DNA of 64,000 bases from Alysiella crassa DSM 2578 (lineage in GTDB: Bacteria > Pseudomonadota > Gammaproteobacteria > Burkholderiales > Neisseriaceae): the NCBI RefSeq assembly GCF_000745955.1, contig NZ_JQKH01000003.1, positions 62,001 to 126,000 of the forward strand. Reading direction: 5' to 3'. The translations under genes and the position numbers were made by a program. Of this stretch, positions 26,946-36,471 are shown in pieces (the first letter of the stretch is position 1; each line of letters starts with the position of its first letter). The notes under the pieces were generated by a model, which worked only from the letters and a program-made list of their open reading frames with translations, did not search any database and was not told the origin of the DNA.

Positions 26946-29900
26946 TTAGCCTAATTGATTCAACAAAGTTTTTGCTTTTGCCAATACTTCGCCATCGGCT
27001 TCGGCTATCAACTCGTTTAACATGATACGCGCTGCATCTGCGTCATCAATTTCCACATACATGGTCGCCAATTCCAATTTAGCTTCCAAAGTTTCGCCTG
27101 TGCCTACTGCGCCCGAGACAAAACCCGCACCTTCTGCGGTGGCTGGCAAATCAAATTCCATAAAATCGCCCGCCGTTTCCAGTTCATTTAAGGAAGCGGT
27201 AAAATCGTCTAAATCAGCAGACGGGATTTCAGGTAAATCAAAATCCACCGCAGGTGTGGTCAATTCAGGCGTTTCCACAGGCGCATCGGGAATTTCAGGC
27301 GCAGCAAATGCCAACGTATCCACATTGTCAAACGCAGGTTCTTCCGCCGCCGTTTCCGTCAGCGCGTCAAAACCCGATAAATCAAATGACATTGCGTCCA
27401 CATCATCTAAAGCCGTTTCTGTTGCGCTGGTTTCCGTTGCCGTGTTTTGCAAAGCGTCAAATGCAGACAAATCAAACGCCATCGCGTTAATATCGTCCAA
27501 CGGTGTTTCTTCAACCATCGGCGCAACATCCAATACAGGCGATTCAAATGCCAAAGCATTCACATCGTCCAGCTCCGCGCCCACCGTCAAATCATTCAAA
27601 GCATCGGCAAACAAATCATCGGCACTCGGCTCATTCGCTTCCAAACTGTCCAATTCCGACAAAGAATTTAAATTTTCAATGTCTTCTTCCGACATAATCG
27701 GCTTAATCGCGGGTTCGCTGACCAAGGGTTCATCAATATCTGACAGCGCATTGGCAAACAAAGCGTCAATATCATCATGCACCACAGGCGCAGGTGCGCT
27801 GCTTTCCAATTCCGCCAATTCATCAAATTCAGACAAAGCATTCAGGCTGCTTAATTTGACATGCGCACCCAAATCTTCTTCCAAATCATTCAATTCGCTC
27901 AATGAATTTAAATTTTCCAACTCATTGGCAAACAAAGCGTCAATATCATCTTCCGTGTTTACATTAACCGATGTGGTGAATTCGTCATTGTCGCCAAATT
28001 CCGCAAATGAATCCGCCAATGGCGCAACAGGCTGACTCGATACATTCAGGCTGTCTAATTCATTTAATTCATTGGCAAACATCGCGTCAATATCATCAAC
28101 AGGCTGACTGCTTGCAACGGTGCTGCTTTCATCGCTGAAAGAATCCAATTCGCTCAACGCATTCAGATTGTCCAACTCATTCAATTCGTTGGCAAACATC
28201 GCGTCAATATCGTCCACTTCATCAGCAGGCGCGGCGGCTGTAGTGTTGAATTTATTAGCAAACAAAGCGTCCAAATCATCGGCTTCTGCCAATGGGTTCG
28301 CAATCGGTTTTTCAAGCAATGCGTCATCAAATGAACCCAATGAATTCAGGCTGTCTAATTCATTTGCCGTCATCAAATCGTCATTTGGGTGCGACTCGTG
28401 TGCCAAATTGTCCAAATTCGCCAATGCGCCTGCAAACATGGAATCAATGTCGTCTAATTCGGCGGCGGCTGATTTCGGTTTGGGCTGTTCAAATGCGGCT
28501 AATTCATCGTCTTCCAATGCGGCGGCGGCTTTTGTTTTGCTGCCACCCAAGTTTGCCAATGCGCCTGCAAACATTGCGTCAATGTCATCTAATTCGGCGG
28601 CGGCTGGTTTGGGTTTTTCAGGCTGCGTGTTGCTCGCCAAATCGTCCAAATTCGCCAAAGCATTGGCAAACATCGCGTCAATATCATCTACGGCGGCTTG
28701 GGGTTTATTAGGGGCGGCAGCCTGAATGAAATCGTCTTCTGCGCCAAATTCATCAAATGACGTTTTGTCAATTTCATTGCTTAACTGGTCAATCGCGTCC
28801 AATGAATATTCTGCCGATGATGGCAAATCTGCGCCATCGTCTAATGACCAATCCGAGCCAGCCGAATCATCGGCTTTGTCTGTGTTGAATGAATCAAAGC
28901 CATCAGGGGCTTCGGTGGCACTTGGCGTGTCCCAAGTCCAGTCATCATCTGTGCTATTCGCATTGGCTGTGGAATCTGATGTCAAACCAAATGAAGACAC
29001 ATCGGGTTCAAAATTATTTAAATTAAACTCGGATTTTTCAGATTTTGCGGCAGCTACACCTGCGGCGGCTGCGGCGGTGTCGGCAAAGAACACATCGTCT
29101 TCATCGTCATCATCGGAAACAGTTTCAAAATCATCGTCTTCCGCGTTCACATCAAAATCGTGGTCATCGTCATGGCTGGCGAGCGCATTGGGTTTAATGC
29201 GGCTGGCTGGCGATGAATCGGAATCGGTTTCCCATTCCACATCATCGTCTTCTTCTTCAGGTGGGTTTTCAGAGCGGCGTTTGCGCAATAAATGACCCAC
29301 TAGCAACACTACGCCTAATGCACCACCAATGCCGCCATACAAGCCCCAGTTAATGCCTTCTTCTTCCATGTCTTCTTCGGTAACAGGTTCTGTCATCGCA
29401 GGTTCAGGTTGTTCGGCAGGAATAGGCTCGTTTACGGGTGCAGAGGGTGCGCTGGGCATGGCTGCTGGCGACACGGCAACAGGTGCGGCTGTGGAGGCAG
29501 CCTGAACAGGCACAGTTGCAGGTGTGGAAGCAGGTTTAACAGGCGCAACTGCTTTGGCTGGCGCAGAAGCCGCTTGAGTTGGCGCAACGGTTTTAGCGGG
29601 TGCAGAAGCAGTTGCCACTTTCCCTGTTGTGGGGGGGACGGCAGCAGGTTGTTGTGTGTTATTGGGCGCAGTTGCAGGGGTTTTGGCTGGCGCAGCAGGT
29701 GGCTGTGCGGGTGGGGTTGCAGGCTGCGCGGTTTTGTCTGGCACTACTGGCGTTTGTGCTGGCGGTGCTACAGGCGGTTGCGCAGGTGGTGCTTTTTTCG
29801 GCGCAGGGCTAACGGGTGGATTTTCAGGCTGTGTGTTTACGCTGTTGTCCACGCCCATGTCCAAATTTGGATTGTGTGCAGGGACGGCGGCACGGCGAGG

Positions 29901-30791
29901 TTGTGGGGCGTGAGTTGCCTGACTTTGAGCGCGTTGCGCGTAAGCATGCCATTGTGCTGCGGTGGGAATGTACAAAGTGGTGGCGCGTTGAATCGTGTTA
30001 CCACGTTTGAATGCGGCTGGGTTTGCCATTGCCAAAGCGCGGCTTGCCGTTTGCAAACTCATATTGCGTGGACGGTAGCGGTCGGCAATGCTGCTTAAAG
30101 TTTCGCCCACTTGCGCACGGTGGCGGCGAGTGGAAACTGCGCCTTTACCTGATTTGCGTACACTGTTTACCGCGCCTGTGGTGGCGGGTGCTGTTTGGTT
30201 TTGCGTACGCGCTTGGCGTGGCTGACGGGCTTCGCGCGTTGGGCGCAAAGCGGTTTCGCCATCGTCTGATGATTCTTCTACCACGCGTGGGCGTTTGGTT
30301 TCCACAGGCATGGTGTTTTCAATGGTAGGATTTTTTGTGCGACCAACAAAATCCACTTCACCCTTATTCAGGCTGCCTGAAGTGGATTCGGCAGGTTTGC
30401 GGCGTGGTTCTTTGACGGGTTTTTCCACGCGGCGCGGGGCTGGTTCAGGCGTATAACCTGATGGGTCAAGCATGGCATTGTATTCACGCGTTTGGCGACC
30501 TGCGCTCACGGAAAAAGTAATCATCGGCTCACGAATGGGAGAAGATGAACGCAAACGCACCACCACACTACCATTGGCTTGTGGTACAACCGTACCACGA
30601 ATGCCGCTTCCAGACACGGTTACGCGGCGGTTGGATTTTAAGGCTTCTGCCTCGTCCCCCGTAACTACTATGCTGCCTGAAAAGGGTTGTCCTAAATGCG
30701 ACTGCACATTCAAGCCGCCAATGCCCGCCCATGCGCCCACCGAGCTGGCGAGTGCTAATGAAGTTGCGATAATCTTAATATTGGTTTTCAA
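26946..30791 (-). CDS. FimV/TspA-family peptidoglycan-anchored polar protein, TTG start
   Basis: Large inner-membrane scaffold of the FimV family; the meningococcal member is TspA, and Pseudomonas FimV supports type IV pilus assembly and polarity. The chosen start is TTG at 30791, with GGGAG seven bases upstream, giving KTNIKIIATSLALASSVGAWA as signal peptide. A longer in-frame ATG at 30881 adds 30 unconserved residues. Order of the 1281 residues: FimV N-terminal domain (about 22-110), LysM (about 224-278, RRHRAQVGETLSSIADRY), Pro/Ala/Thr linker to about 490, TM at about 503-525 followed by RKRR, a very acidic cytoplasmic region with about 13 DDIDAMFANAL-type repeats, and the FimV C-terminal motif LELATMYVEIDDADAAR. 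Long serine-rich open frames on the other strand are only shadows. Confidence 0.93.
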   Translation of the reverse strand: MKTNIKIIATSLALASSVGAWAGIGGLNVQSHLGQPFSGSIVVTGDEAEALKSNRRVTVSGSGIRGTVVPQANGSVVVRLRSSSPIREPMITFSVSAGRQTREYNAMLDPSGYTPEPAPRRVEKPVKEPRRKPAESTSGSLNKGEVDFVGRTKNPTIENTMPVETKRPRVVEESSDDGETALRPTREARQPRQARTQNQTAPATTGAVNSVRKSGKGAVSTRRHRAQVGETLSSIADRYRPRNMSLQTASRALAMANPAAFKRGNTIQRATTLYIPTAAQWHAYAQRAQSQATHAPQPRRAAVPAHNPNLDMGVDNSVNTQPENPPVSPAPKKAPPAQPPVAPPAQTPVVPDKTAQPATPPAQPPAAPAKTPATAPNNTQQPAAVPPTTGKVATASAPAKTVAPTQAASAPAKAVAPVKPASTPATVPVQAASTAAPVAVSPAAMPSAPSAPVNEPIPAEQPEPAMTEPVTEEDMEEEGINWGLYGGIGGALGVVLLVGHLLRKRRSENPPEEEDDDVEWETDSDSSPASRIKPNALASHDDDHDFDVNAEDDDFETVSDDDDEDDVFFADTAAAAAGVAAAKSEKSEFNLNNFEPDVSSFGLTSDSTANANSTDDDWTWDTPSATEAPDGFDSFNTDKADDSAGSDWSLDDGADLPSSAEYSLDAIDQLSNEIDKTSFDEFGAEDDFIQAAAPNKPQAAVDDIDAMFANALANLDDLASNTQPEKPKPAAAELDDIDAMFAGALANLGGSKTKAAAALEDDELAAFEQPKPKSAAAELDDIDSMFAGALANLDNLAHESHPNDDLMTANELDSLNSLGSFDDALLEKPIANPLAEADDLDALFANKFNTTAAAPADEVDDIDAMFANELNELDNLNALSELDSFSDESSTVASSQPVDDIDAMFANELNELDSLNVSSQPVAPLADSFAEFGDNDEFTTSVNVNTEDDIDALFANELENLNSLSELNDLEEDLGAHVKLSSLNALSEFDELAELESSAPAPVVHDDIDALFANALSDIDEPLVSEPAIKPIMSEEDIENLNSLSELDSLEANEPSADDLFADALNDLTVGAELDDVNALAFESPVLDVAPMVEETPLDDINAMAFDLSAFDALQNTATETSATETALDDVDAMSFDLSGFDALTETAAEEPAFDNVDTLAFAAPEIPDAPVETPELTTPAVDFDLPEIPSADLDDFTASLNELETAGDFMEFDLPATAEGAGFVSGAVGTGETLEAKLELATMYVEIDDADAARIMLNELIAEADGEVLAKAKTLLNQLG
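27280..28720 (-). repeat. DDIDAMFA repeats within the FimV/TspA cytoplasmic domain
   Basis: About 13 degenerate copies of D-D-[IVL]-[DN]-[AS]-[MLF]-F-A-[NG], spaced irregularly by 30-60 residues; the last four are altered to DDVDAMSFD. Copies near residues 700-900 are the most alike. Possibly short interaction motifs. Confidence 0.75.
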
Positions 30792-31363
30792 TGTTTTTCT
30801 CCCATCTGGTACAGCACATAATCTCTGCGACTGACTGACGATGATTTGGATACAATAATCTAATAATTCTAAAATAGGCATAATGATAGCGTTTTATGGG
30901 GGACTATGCCAAGTAATCTAACTCAATTCTTTAACTTTTTTTAACGAAACTGTTTCAGTTTTGCTAATTTACAACCATTTGGCGGTTTCAGGCTGCCTTT
31001 TTTGTGGGGAATTTTTGGGGGAATGTGGATTGGCGTAAGTTGTGGCGATATTTGTTGCCTAGAAATTTCGGTGCGTGGTACGCACCCTACATGAATTTTG
31101 TCATCTGGATAATTTCATTTCAGGCTGCCTGAAGATGGTGGGTGCAAGCACCCACCCTACACAAGTCATTTATTTTTATAAAATTTTCAATTTTTTATCC
31201 CGAGCTCGCGTTAAAATAAAGTAAAATATTTTTACATTTTTCCAACCCCATTGTTTTGCAAATAAAAAACATTTCAGGCAGCCTGAAAATCATTTGCCCA
31301 CTATGGCAAAGCCCAAAACGCTGCTATGATGACACCATTTTGTTTCCCAAAATTATAGATTTT
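30792..31363. other. Divergent intergenic region between fimV/tspA and yciB
   Basis: No gene is seen. It contains a DUS at about 30985, a right half of the modular palindromic element (about 31067-31100, GTGCGTGGTACGCACCCTAC then TTTTGTC), a perfect 9-bp hairpin GGTGGGTGC/GCACCCACC (31137-31156), and another DUS near 31275. The region 31200-31250 is AT-rich and may hold the yciB promoter. Confidence 0.6.
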
Positions 31364-31912
31364 ATGAAAGCACTTGGCGATTTTCTAGCAATTATTTTAT
31401 TTTTCGTGATTTACACCACCACCAAAAATATTATTTGGGCAACTATTGCCGCGACTGTAGTTGGTGTGTTGCAGGCTGCCTACACTTGGCTGACGGTGAA
31501 AAAATTAAGTGCCATGCAATGGGTGAGCTTGGTGATGGTGGTGGGATTTGGCGGTTTGACGATTTTGTTGGACGACCCAGTTTACATTATGTTCAAAACC
31601 ACCGTGATTTGCTGGCTGACTGGCGCGGCGGTGCTGGTGGCGCAATTAATGGGCAAAAACGGCGTGAAATTATTGATGGGCAGCGAAATCACGCTGCCTG
31701 AAAAAGTGTGGACAAATTTGTCTTATGCGTGGGCGATTTTCTTTTTTATCATGGGTTTGGTCAATTTGGCGATTGCCTACCCGTTCACCAAAGAGCAGGT
31801 TGATGTGTGGGCGAAATACAAAATGTATGGCTACATTCCGCTCACGCTGATTTTTTCTATTGGACAAGCCTTATATATTGCGAAATTTTTACCGAAAGAA
31901 ACTGGAGAATAA
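31364..31912 (+). CDS. yciB: Inner membrane septation protein A
   Basis: YciB/IspZ family membrane protein involved in cell envelope integrity and normal septation. 182 residues from the ATG at 31364 (MKALGDFLAIILFF); an in-frame upstream ATG at 31256 would read through a DUS and is rejected. Five to six hydrophobic helices, with the family motifs FFVIYTTTKNIIWAT, LLDDPVYIMFKTTVI and NLAIAY. The downstream yciI begins 3 bases after the stop. The order FimV/TspA, YciB, YciI, BolA, parvulin matches the order I recall from meningococcus (NMB0341-NMB0345). Confidence 0.93.
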   Translation: MKALGDFLAIILFFVIYTTTKNIIWATIAATVVGVLQAAYTWLTVKKLSAMQWVSLVMVVGFGGLTILLDDPVYIMFKTTVICWLTGAAVLVAQLMGKNGVKLLMGSEITLPEKVWTNLSYAWAIFFFIMGLVNLAIAYPFTKEQVDVWAKYKMYGYIPLTLIFSIGQALYIAKFLPKETGE

Positions 31913-31914
31913 GC

Positions 31915-32208
31915 ATGTATTACATGATTTTAGCTACTGACGCAGACGGCGTAAAAGAAGCCCGTGCGGCTGCTCGCCCTGCCCATTTGGCGCGTTTGAC
32001 GGAATTGGACGCGGCTGGGCGTTTGCTCATCGCGGGTCCCAACCCTTTGCCCGATGACGAAACCACCATGTCAGGCAGCCTGATTGTGGCGGATTTTGAC
32101 GATTTGGACGCGGCGCAAGCGTGGGCAGAAGCCGACCCTTATGTGGACGCAGGCGTGTACAGCGAAGTCTTGATTAAGCCATTCAAAAAAGTGTTTCCGA
32201 ATGCATGA
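31915..32208 (+). CDS. YciI family protein
   Basis: 97 residues starting MYYMILATDADG at 31915, preceded by CTGGAG. YciI proteins are small ferredoxin-fold dimers, sometimes with hydrolase or dehydrochlorinase-like activity; the physiological substrate is unknown. Conserved features are PAHLARLTEL, the His/Asp pair of the family, GPNPL and DPYVDAGVY. It is coupled between yciB (3-base gap) and the BolA gene (8-base overlap). A DUS within the gene encodes SGSLIV. Confidence 0.92.
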   Translation: MYYMILATDADGVKEARAAARPAHLARLTELDAAGRLLIAGPNPLPDDETTMSGSLIVADFDDLDAAQAWAEADPYVDAGVYSEVLIKPFKKVFPNA

Positions 32209-32464
32209 GTTAATGGAACAACGCTTGCACAGTCTTGATTTGCAAGTGTTTGAATTTCAAGACGACAGCCATTTGCACATCGGGCATGCGGGCAATAAGG
32301 GCGGTGGGCATTATGCGATTTTGTTGGTGAGTCCGAAATTTGTCGGCGTGTCGCGTGTGCAACGTCAGCGCATGGTGCAGGATTTATTGGCGGATTTATT
32401 TGCCAATCAGCGCATTCATGCTTTGAGCATTGTGGCAAAAACGCCTGATGAGTATTTTGCGTAA
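32201..32464 (+). CDS. BolA family protein
   Basis: 87 residues; start at 32201 overlaps yciI by 8 bases, or ATG at 32213. The fold shows the BolA pattern: HLHIGHAGNKGGGHYAILLVSPKF, with the conserved His residues used for binding Fe-S clusters with a monothiol glutaredoxin, and RQRMVQDLLADLF. Probably an iron-sulfur handling or regulatory protein. A DUS hairpin follows the stop. Confidence 0.93.
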   Translation: MHELMEQRLHSLDLQVFEFQDDSHLHIGHAGNKGGGHYAILLVSPKFVGVSRVQRQRMVQDLLADLFANQRIHALSIVAKTPDEYFA

Positions 32465-32531
32465 ATCTTTCAGGCTGCCTAATTTACAGGCAGCCTGAAA
32501 CCCTAATTTTCTTCTAACCAAAGGATTGATA

Positions 32532-33410
32532 ATGAAAAAACAAAATAAAGTTATGCTGGCTGCGGTATGGTTGGCACTTTCAGGCAGCCTGTCGGCGGCG
32601 ACTGTGGTAACGGTGAACGGCGTGAAAATTGACAGCAGTGATGTGGAACGCCGCGCCCAAAACGTGCAAACCAACAGCAATGGACAAGTGAGCGATGGAC
32701 CTCAATTGCGCCAATACATCACCAATGAATTGATTACCGAACAATTGGTGGTGCAAGAAGCCAAGCGTTTAAAATTAGATAAATCAGATGATTACAAAAA
32801 TGCGGAAGCCGAAGCATTGAAACAAATCAAAGAAAAAGGTTTGGATAAACAACCTAATTTCAAACAAAATTGGGCGGATTATCAAAATGGTTTGCTGATG
32901 ATGGCGTATGCCAATCATTTGATTAAGCAAAAACCTGTTACTGAACAACAAGTTCAAGCGCAATACAATCAAATCAAATCACGCTACCACAATACCGATG
33001 AAGTGCAATTGGGCGAAATCGTTACCAATAAAGCTGCAGACGCGGAAGCCGCCATCAAAGAATTGAATAGCAAGAAAAAATTTGCTGATGTGGCGAAAAA
33101 ATACAGCATGAGCCCAAATACCAAAAATCAGGGTGGCATTGTACCTGATTATGTGTCGGTGGTGGATTTGAAAGACGCAAATACTTTGGTACATCAAGCC
33201 GTTAGCGGTTTGAGCAAAGGACAATTCACGAAAACGCCTTTGAAAGATGGCGATGTGAATTTGATTTTGTACATCAATGACAAACGCAAAATTTCCGTGC
33301 CTGAATTTGCAAAAATGAAAGAGCAATTGACGCGCGGCATGGAAGATGAGGTATTGAGCCAAGCGATTGATACATTAGGTAAAAACGCTAAAATCGTGCC
33401 AGCCAAATAA
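32532..33410 (+). CDS. Periplasmic parvulin-type peptidyl-prolyl isomerase
   Basis: 292 residues; start ATG 32532 with AAAGGA nine bases before. The signal peptide ends in SGSLSAA, whose codons are a DUS. A SurA/PrsA-like N-terminal helical domain (to about 140) precedes a parvulin domain (about 150-255): DEVQLGEIV, FADVAKKYSMSPNTKNQGGIVPDY, and a C-terminal helix. It helps fold secreted or outer-membrane proteins; its likely orthologue in Neisseria is the 'cell-binding factor' peptidylprolyl isomerase. Client proteins cannot be read from sequence. Confidence 0.9.
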   Translation: MKKQNKVMLAAVWLALSGSLSAATVVTVNGVKIDSSDVERRAQNVQTNSNGQVSDGPQLRQYITNELITEQLVVQEAKRLKLDKSDDYKNAEAEALKQIKEKGLDKQPNFKQNWADYQNGLLMMAYANHLIKQKPVTEQQVQAQYNQIKSRYHNTDEVQLGEIVTNKAADAEAAIKELNSKKKFADVAKKYSMSPNTKNQGGIVPDYVSVVDLKDANTLVHQAVSGLSKGQFTKTPLKDGDVNLILYINDKRKISVPEFAKMKEQLTRGMEDEVLSQAIDTLGKNAKIVPAK

Positions 33411-33420
33411 TCTGTAAAAT

Positions 33421-33460
33421 AATTAGGCAGCCTGAAAAAATCTTTCAGGCTGCCTGAATT
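33421..33460. terminator. Bidirectional DUS terminator, parvulin gene / ruvB
   Basis: AATTAGGCAGCCTGAAA pairs with TTTCAGGCTGCCTGAATT (one mismatch); it is located between convergent genes and touches the ruvB stop codon. Confidence 0.82.
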
Positions 33461-34488
33461 TATTTATTCAAACCAAAATGCAAAAACGCCGCTTCAGTCG
33501 CCATGCGACCGCGTGGGGTGCGTTGCAAAAAACCTTGTTGAATCAAATAGGGTTCAATCACATCTTCAATGGTGTCGGTGGATTCGCCGATTGCCGCCGC
33601 CACATTGTCCAGCCCCACAGGGCCTCCGCCGAATTTGTGCAACACGGCTTCCAAAAATTTTCTGTCCATCATGTCTAATCCGATTTTGTCCACGTCCAAC
33701 ATGGACAATGCCGCGTCTGCGATGTCGGCGTTTATGCTGCCAGCCGCGTGCAACACGTCCGCATAATCGCGCACGCGCCGCAACAAACGGTTGGCAATGC
33801 GCGGTGTGCCACGACTGCGCCGCGCTACTTCCCACGCGCCTTGTTCGTCCAAATTCATGTTTAATAATTGGGCGGAACGGCTGACAATGGTGGCTAAATC
33901 CTTGTTTTCATAAAATTCTAATCGTGCCACAATGCCAAAACGGTCGCGCAAGGGATTGGTGAGCATGCCCGCTCGCGTGGTCGCGCCAATCAGGGTAAAC
34001 GGCGGCAAATCAATTTTCACGCTCCGCGCCGCAGGGCCTTCGCCTATCATAATGTCCAATTGATAATCTTCCATTGCGGGATACAAAATTTCTTCCACGA
34101 CTGGGCTTAAGCGGTGAATTTCATCAATAAAAAGAACATCATGTGGCTCTAAATTGGTGAGCAAAGCGGCTAAATCGCCCGCGCGTTCCAGCACAGGCCC
34201 AGAGGTTTGGCGCAAATTCACGCCCAATTCTCTGGCGATAATATTTGCCAATGTGGTTTTCCCCAAACCAGGGGGGCCAAATAATAAAGTGTGGTCAAGG
34301 GCTTCGCCCCGATTTTTGGCAGCCTGAATAAAAATGGCGAGTTGGGCTTTGGCTTTGTCTTGTCCGATGTAGTCTTGTAGGGTTTTGGGGCGTAGGGCGC
34401 GTTCCAATTGTTCTTCTTGTTTGGATTGGCTTTGGGCGGCAACCATGCGTGGCGCGGCGTGGCTGGTTAAATTGTCGGTGTGCAACAT
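33460..34488 (-). CDS. ruvB: Holliday junction branch migration helicase RuvB
   Basis: AAA+ motor of RuvABC branch migration. 342 residues, full length. Walker [11 protein letters not shown] at 71-80, Walker [10 protein letters not shown] near 122, sensor ATTRAG, arginine finger in NPLRDRFG, and the winged-helix C-terminus with GGGPVGLDN and TPRGR. The Shine-Dalgarno before ATG 34488 is poor; M15 ([20 protein letters not shown]) is a shorter alternative. A DUS is present just beyond the 5' end. Confidence 0.97.
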   Translation of the reverse strand: MLHTDNLTSHAAPRMVAAQSQSKQEEQLERALRPKTLQDYIGQDKAKAQLAIFIQAAKNRGEALDHTLLFGPPGLGKTTLANIIARELGVNLRQTSGPVLERAGDLAALLTNLEPHDVLFIDEIHRLSPVVEEILYPAMEDYQLDIMIGEGPAARSVKIDLPPFTLIGATTRAGMLTNPLRDRFGIVARLEFYENKDLATIVSRSAQLLNMNLDEQGAWEVARRSRGTPRIANRLLRRVRDYADVLHAAGSINADIADAALSMLDVDKIGLDMMDRKFLEAVLHKFGGGPVGLDNVAAAIGESTDTIEDVIEPYLIQQGFLQRTPRGRMATEAAFLHFGLNK

Positions 34489-34604
34489 TTTGCTTGGGAT
34501 AAATAATATGGAGAATAGGGCGATTTTAGCACAGGCAGCCTGAAAACGAGTTTCCCCATTTTCAGGCTGCCTGAAACAATTGATGATGCTAAGTGAATGA
34601 AGAT

Positions 34605-34739
34605 TTACAATCTGGGTTGATTTTCGTCTTTTTCCACTTGTTTTTTAATCCAGAAAAACAAGAAAATCGCCATACAGATAATAAATCCGATGGTGAACAC
34701 GGTCAGCAAACCCATAGGGCTGTTTAGCAACATACTCAT
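34605..34739 (-). CDS. DUF3149-type small membrane protein
   Basis: A 44-residue protein: [20 protein letters not shown], then [20 protein letters not shown] and a short tail. One transmembrane helix (about 9-31) and a charged C-terminal tail. AAAGGAACACCACC precedes the ATG. The pattern matches the tiny DUF3149 proteins common in Neisseriaceae and related Betaproteobacteria; function unknown. Too small to be found by length filters, but the helix, ribosome-binding site and family pattern agree. Confidence 0.75.
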   Translation of the reverse strand: MSMLLNSPMGLLTVFTIGFIICMAIFLFFWIKKQVEKDENQPRL

Positions 34740-34953
34740 GGTGGTGTTCCTTTCATTTTTTGTGTGGGAATGCTGTGATTGTAATCAAGGTGGGGTAAGT
34801 TGTTTTGATGTAAATCAAGTCATAACAAAATATTAATTTTAAAAGTATTTTTAATTAGGTAGCTGTTGTTTTTCAGGCAGCCTTCACTACCCTACAAAAA
34901 TAAGGCAGCCTGAAAATATTTTTTCAGGCTGCCTAAATTTTATTTTACATCAA
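34740..34953. other. Gap with a short palindromic element and DUS terminator
   Basis: 34870-34936 holds an arm-only element (DUS, CACTACCCTACAAAAATA, DUS) and then a DUS hairpin (about 34903-34936) that probably terminates the CoA-transferase gene. Confidence 0.6.
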
Positions 34954-36471
34954 TTATTTAATGCGCATATCGCCCGTTTCCACAAAGCGTTGGTGCCAAG
35001 ACAAGGCTTCCATCAACAAATGTGGCGTGTGCAAACCGCCTGCTTTTTCGGCGCGGTCGTAGTAATCGCGCAACATATCGCGGTAGTCGGGGTGGGCGCA
35101 GTTGTTGATAATCAACTGGGCGCGTTGGCGTGGCGATTTGCCGCGCAAGTCTGCCATACCCTGTTCGGTAACGATGAACATCACATCGTGTTCGGTGTGG
35201 TCGTGGTGCGAAACCATAGGCACAATGCAAGAAATCGCGCCGTCTTTTGCCACCGATGGCGACACAAAGAACGAGAAGAAGGCATTGCGCGTAAAGTCGC
35301 CCGAACCACCAATGCCGTTCATCATTTTCGTACCCATGATGTGTGTGGAGTTCACATTGCCGTAAATATCGGCTTCAATCATGGCGTTCATGCCAATCAC
35401 ACCCAAGCGGCGAATCACTTCGGGGCTGTTGGTGTATTCCATGGGGCGCAAAATCAATTTGTCGCGCAAGAAGTCAATGTTTTCATTGAAACGTTGCAAA
35501 GCGTCTGGGCTGAACGACAAGGCGGTGGCAGAAGCGTGTTTCATTTTGCCTGCCAAAATCAAATCCAACATACCGTCTTGCAACACTTCGGTGTAGCCCG
35601 TCAAATCGTCAAATGGCGCGTCCAGCAAACCTGCCATAACCGCATTTGCCACATTGCCCACGCCTGATTGCAAAGGCAACAGGTTTTTCGGCAAGCGACC
35701 TGCTTTCACTTCATGGTTAAAGAAATCAATGATTTGCGCGGCAATGGCTTTGGAATTCTCGTCTGGGTCGGCAAATTTGCTGTTGCGGTCGCCTGCGTCT
35801 GTCAGCACGATTGCCACGATTTTGTCCAAATCGCATTCCAAATAAGGTGCGCCCACGCGGTCAAACGGTGCGGTAATGGCAATGGGTTTGCGGTGTGGTG
35901 GCACGCCAATGTCAAACACCGCATCGTGCATGCCTTCCAATTTGATGTTTTGACCTGAATTGACTTCAATAATCACTTTTTTGGCGGCTTTCAGGGCTTC
36001 GTTGGCATGACCAATGCCCATGGCTGGAATGAGTTTGCCTTCGGCATTGATGCTGGATACTTCAATAATCGCCAAATCAAATTCGCCATAAAAACCTTGA
36101 CGCATTTGTTGTTCAACGTGCGATAAGTGCATGTCTTGATAGGCGATGTTGCCTGCGTTGATGTTGTTGCGTAAGGTGGGGTCGGATTGGAATGGGTTGC
36201 GGAAATGAATGGCGTTTGCGGCTGCCAATACGCCATCACATTCAGGCGCGGTGGAAGCACCTGTTACCATGCCAATGGAAAATGGGCGACCTGCTGCATG
36301 TTCGGCTTTGGCTTTTTCGGCAATGGCGGTGGGCAAGGCTTTGGGATAACCTGCGCCCGTGAAACCTGTGATGGCAACATTCATACCATTTTGGACAAAT
36401 TCGGCGGCTTGTTCTGCCGTCATGATTTTGTTGCGTAAACCTTCGTGTTTAATGCGTTCTGCTGCGTTCAT
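34954..36471 (-). CDS. Succinyl-CoA:acetate CoA-transferase (acetyl-CoA hydrolase/transferase family)
   Basis: 505 residues from ATG 36471 with AAAGGAAAC upstream (MNAAERIKHEGLRNK). A further upstream in-frame region reads into the neighbouring palindromic element and is excluded. Two ferredoxin-like/Rossmann CoA-transferase halves are present, with GMVTGASTAPECDG, the conserved EADIYGNVNSTHIMG, GIGGSGDFTRNA, and TEQGMADLRG. The pattern is of the AarC/Cat1-like class I CoA-transferases that exchange CoA between succinyl-CoA and acetate. It may link acetate disposal to the TCA cycle, or replace succinyl-CoA synthetase; that depends on genes outside this window. Confidence 0.88.
   Translation of the reverse strand: MNAAERIKHEGLRNKIMTAEQAAEFVQNGMNVAITGFTGAGYPKALPTAIAEKAKAEHAAGRPFSIGMVTGASTAPECDGVLAAANAIHFRNPFQSDPTLRNNINAGNIAYQDMHLSHVEQQMRQGFYGEFDLAIIEVSSINAEGKLIPAMGIGHANEALKAAKKVIIEVNSGQNIKLEGMHDAVFDIGVPPHRKPIAITAPFDRVGAPYLECDLDKIVAIVLTDAGDRNSKFADPDENSKAIAAQIIDFFNHEVKAGRLPKNLLPLQSGVGNVANAVMAGLLDAPFDDLTGYTEVLQDGMLDLILAGKMKHASATALSFSPDALQRFNENIDFLRDKLILRPMEYTNSPEVIRRLGVIGMNAMIEADIYGNVNSTHIMGTKMMNGIGGSGDFTRNAFFSFFVSPSVAKDGAISCIVPMVSHHDHTEHDVMFIVTEQGMADLRGKSPRQRAQLIINNCAHPDYRDMLRDYYDRAEKAGGLHTPHLLMEALSWHQRFVETGDMRIK

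Noticed and set aside
27022-29295. Long Ser/Asn-rich open frames on the plus strand opposite FimV/TspA
   Set aside because: Antisense of the acidic Asp/Ala repeats; low-complexity mirror, no ribosome-binding sites.
29631-29637. G7 tract in the Pro-rich linker of FimV/TspA as a phase-variation switch
   Set aside because: Tract is short and the frame is intact; nothing else indicates phase variation.
34740-34870. Additional small gene upstream of the DUF3149 gene
   Set aside because: No open frame with a ribosome-binding site or a plausible protein composition was found.
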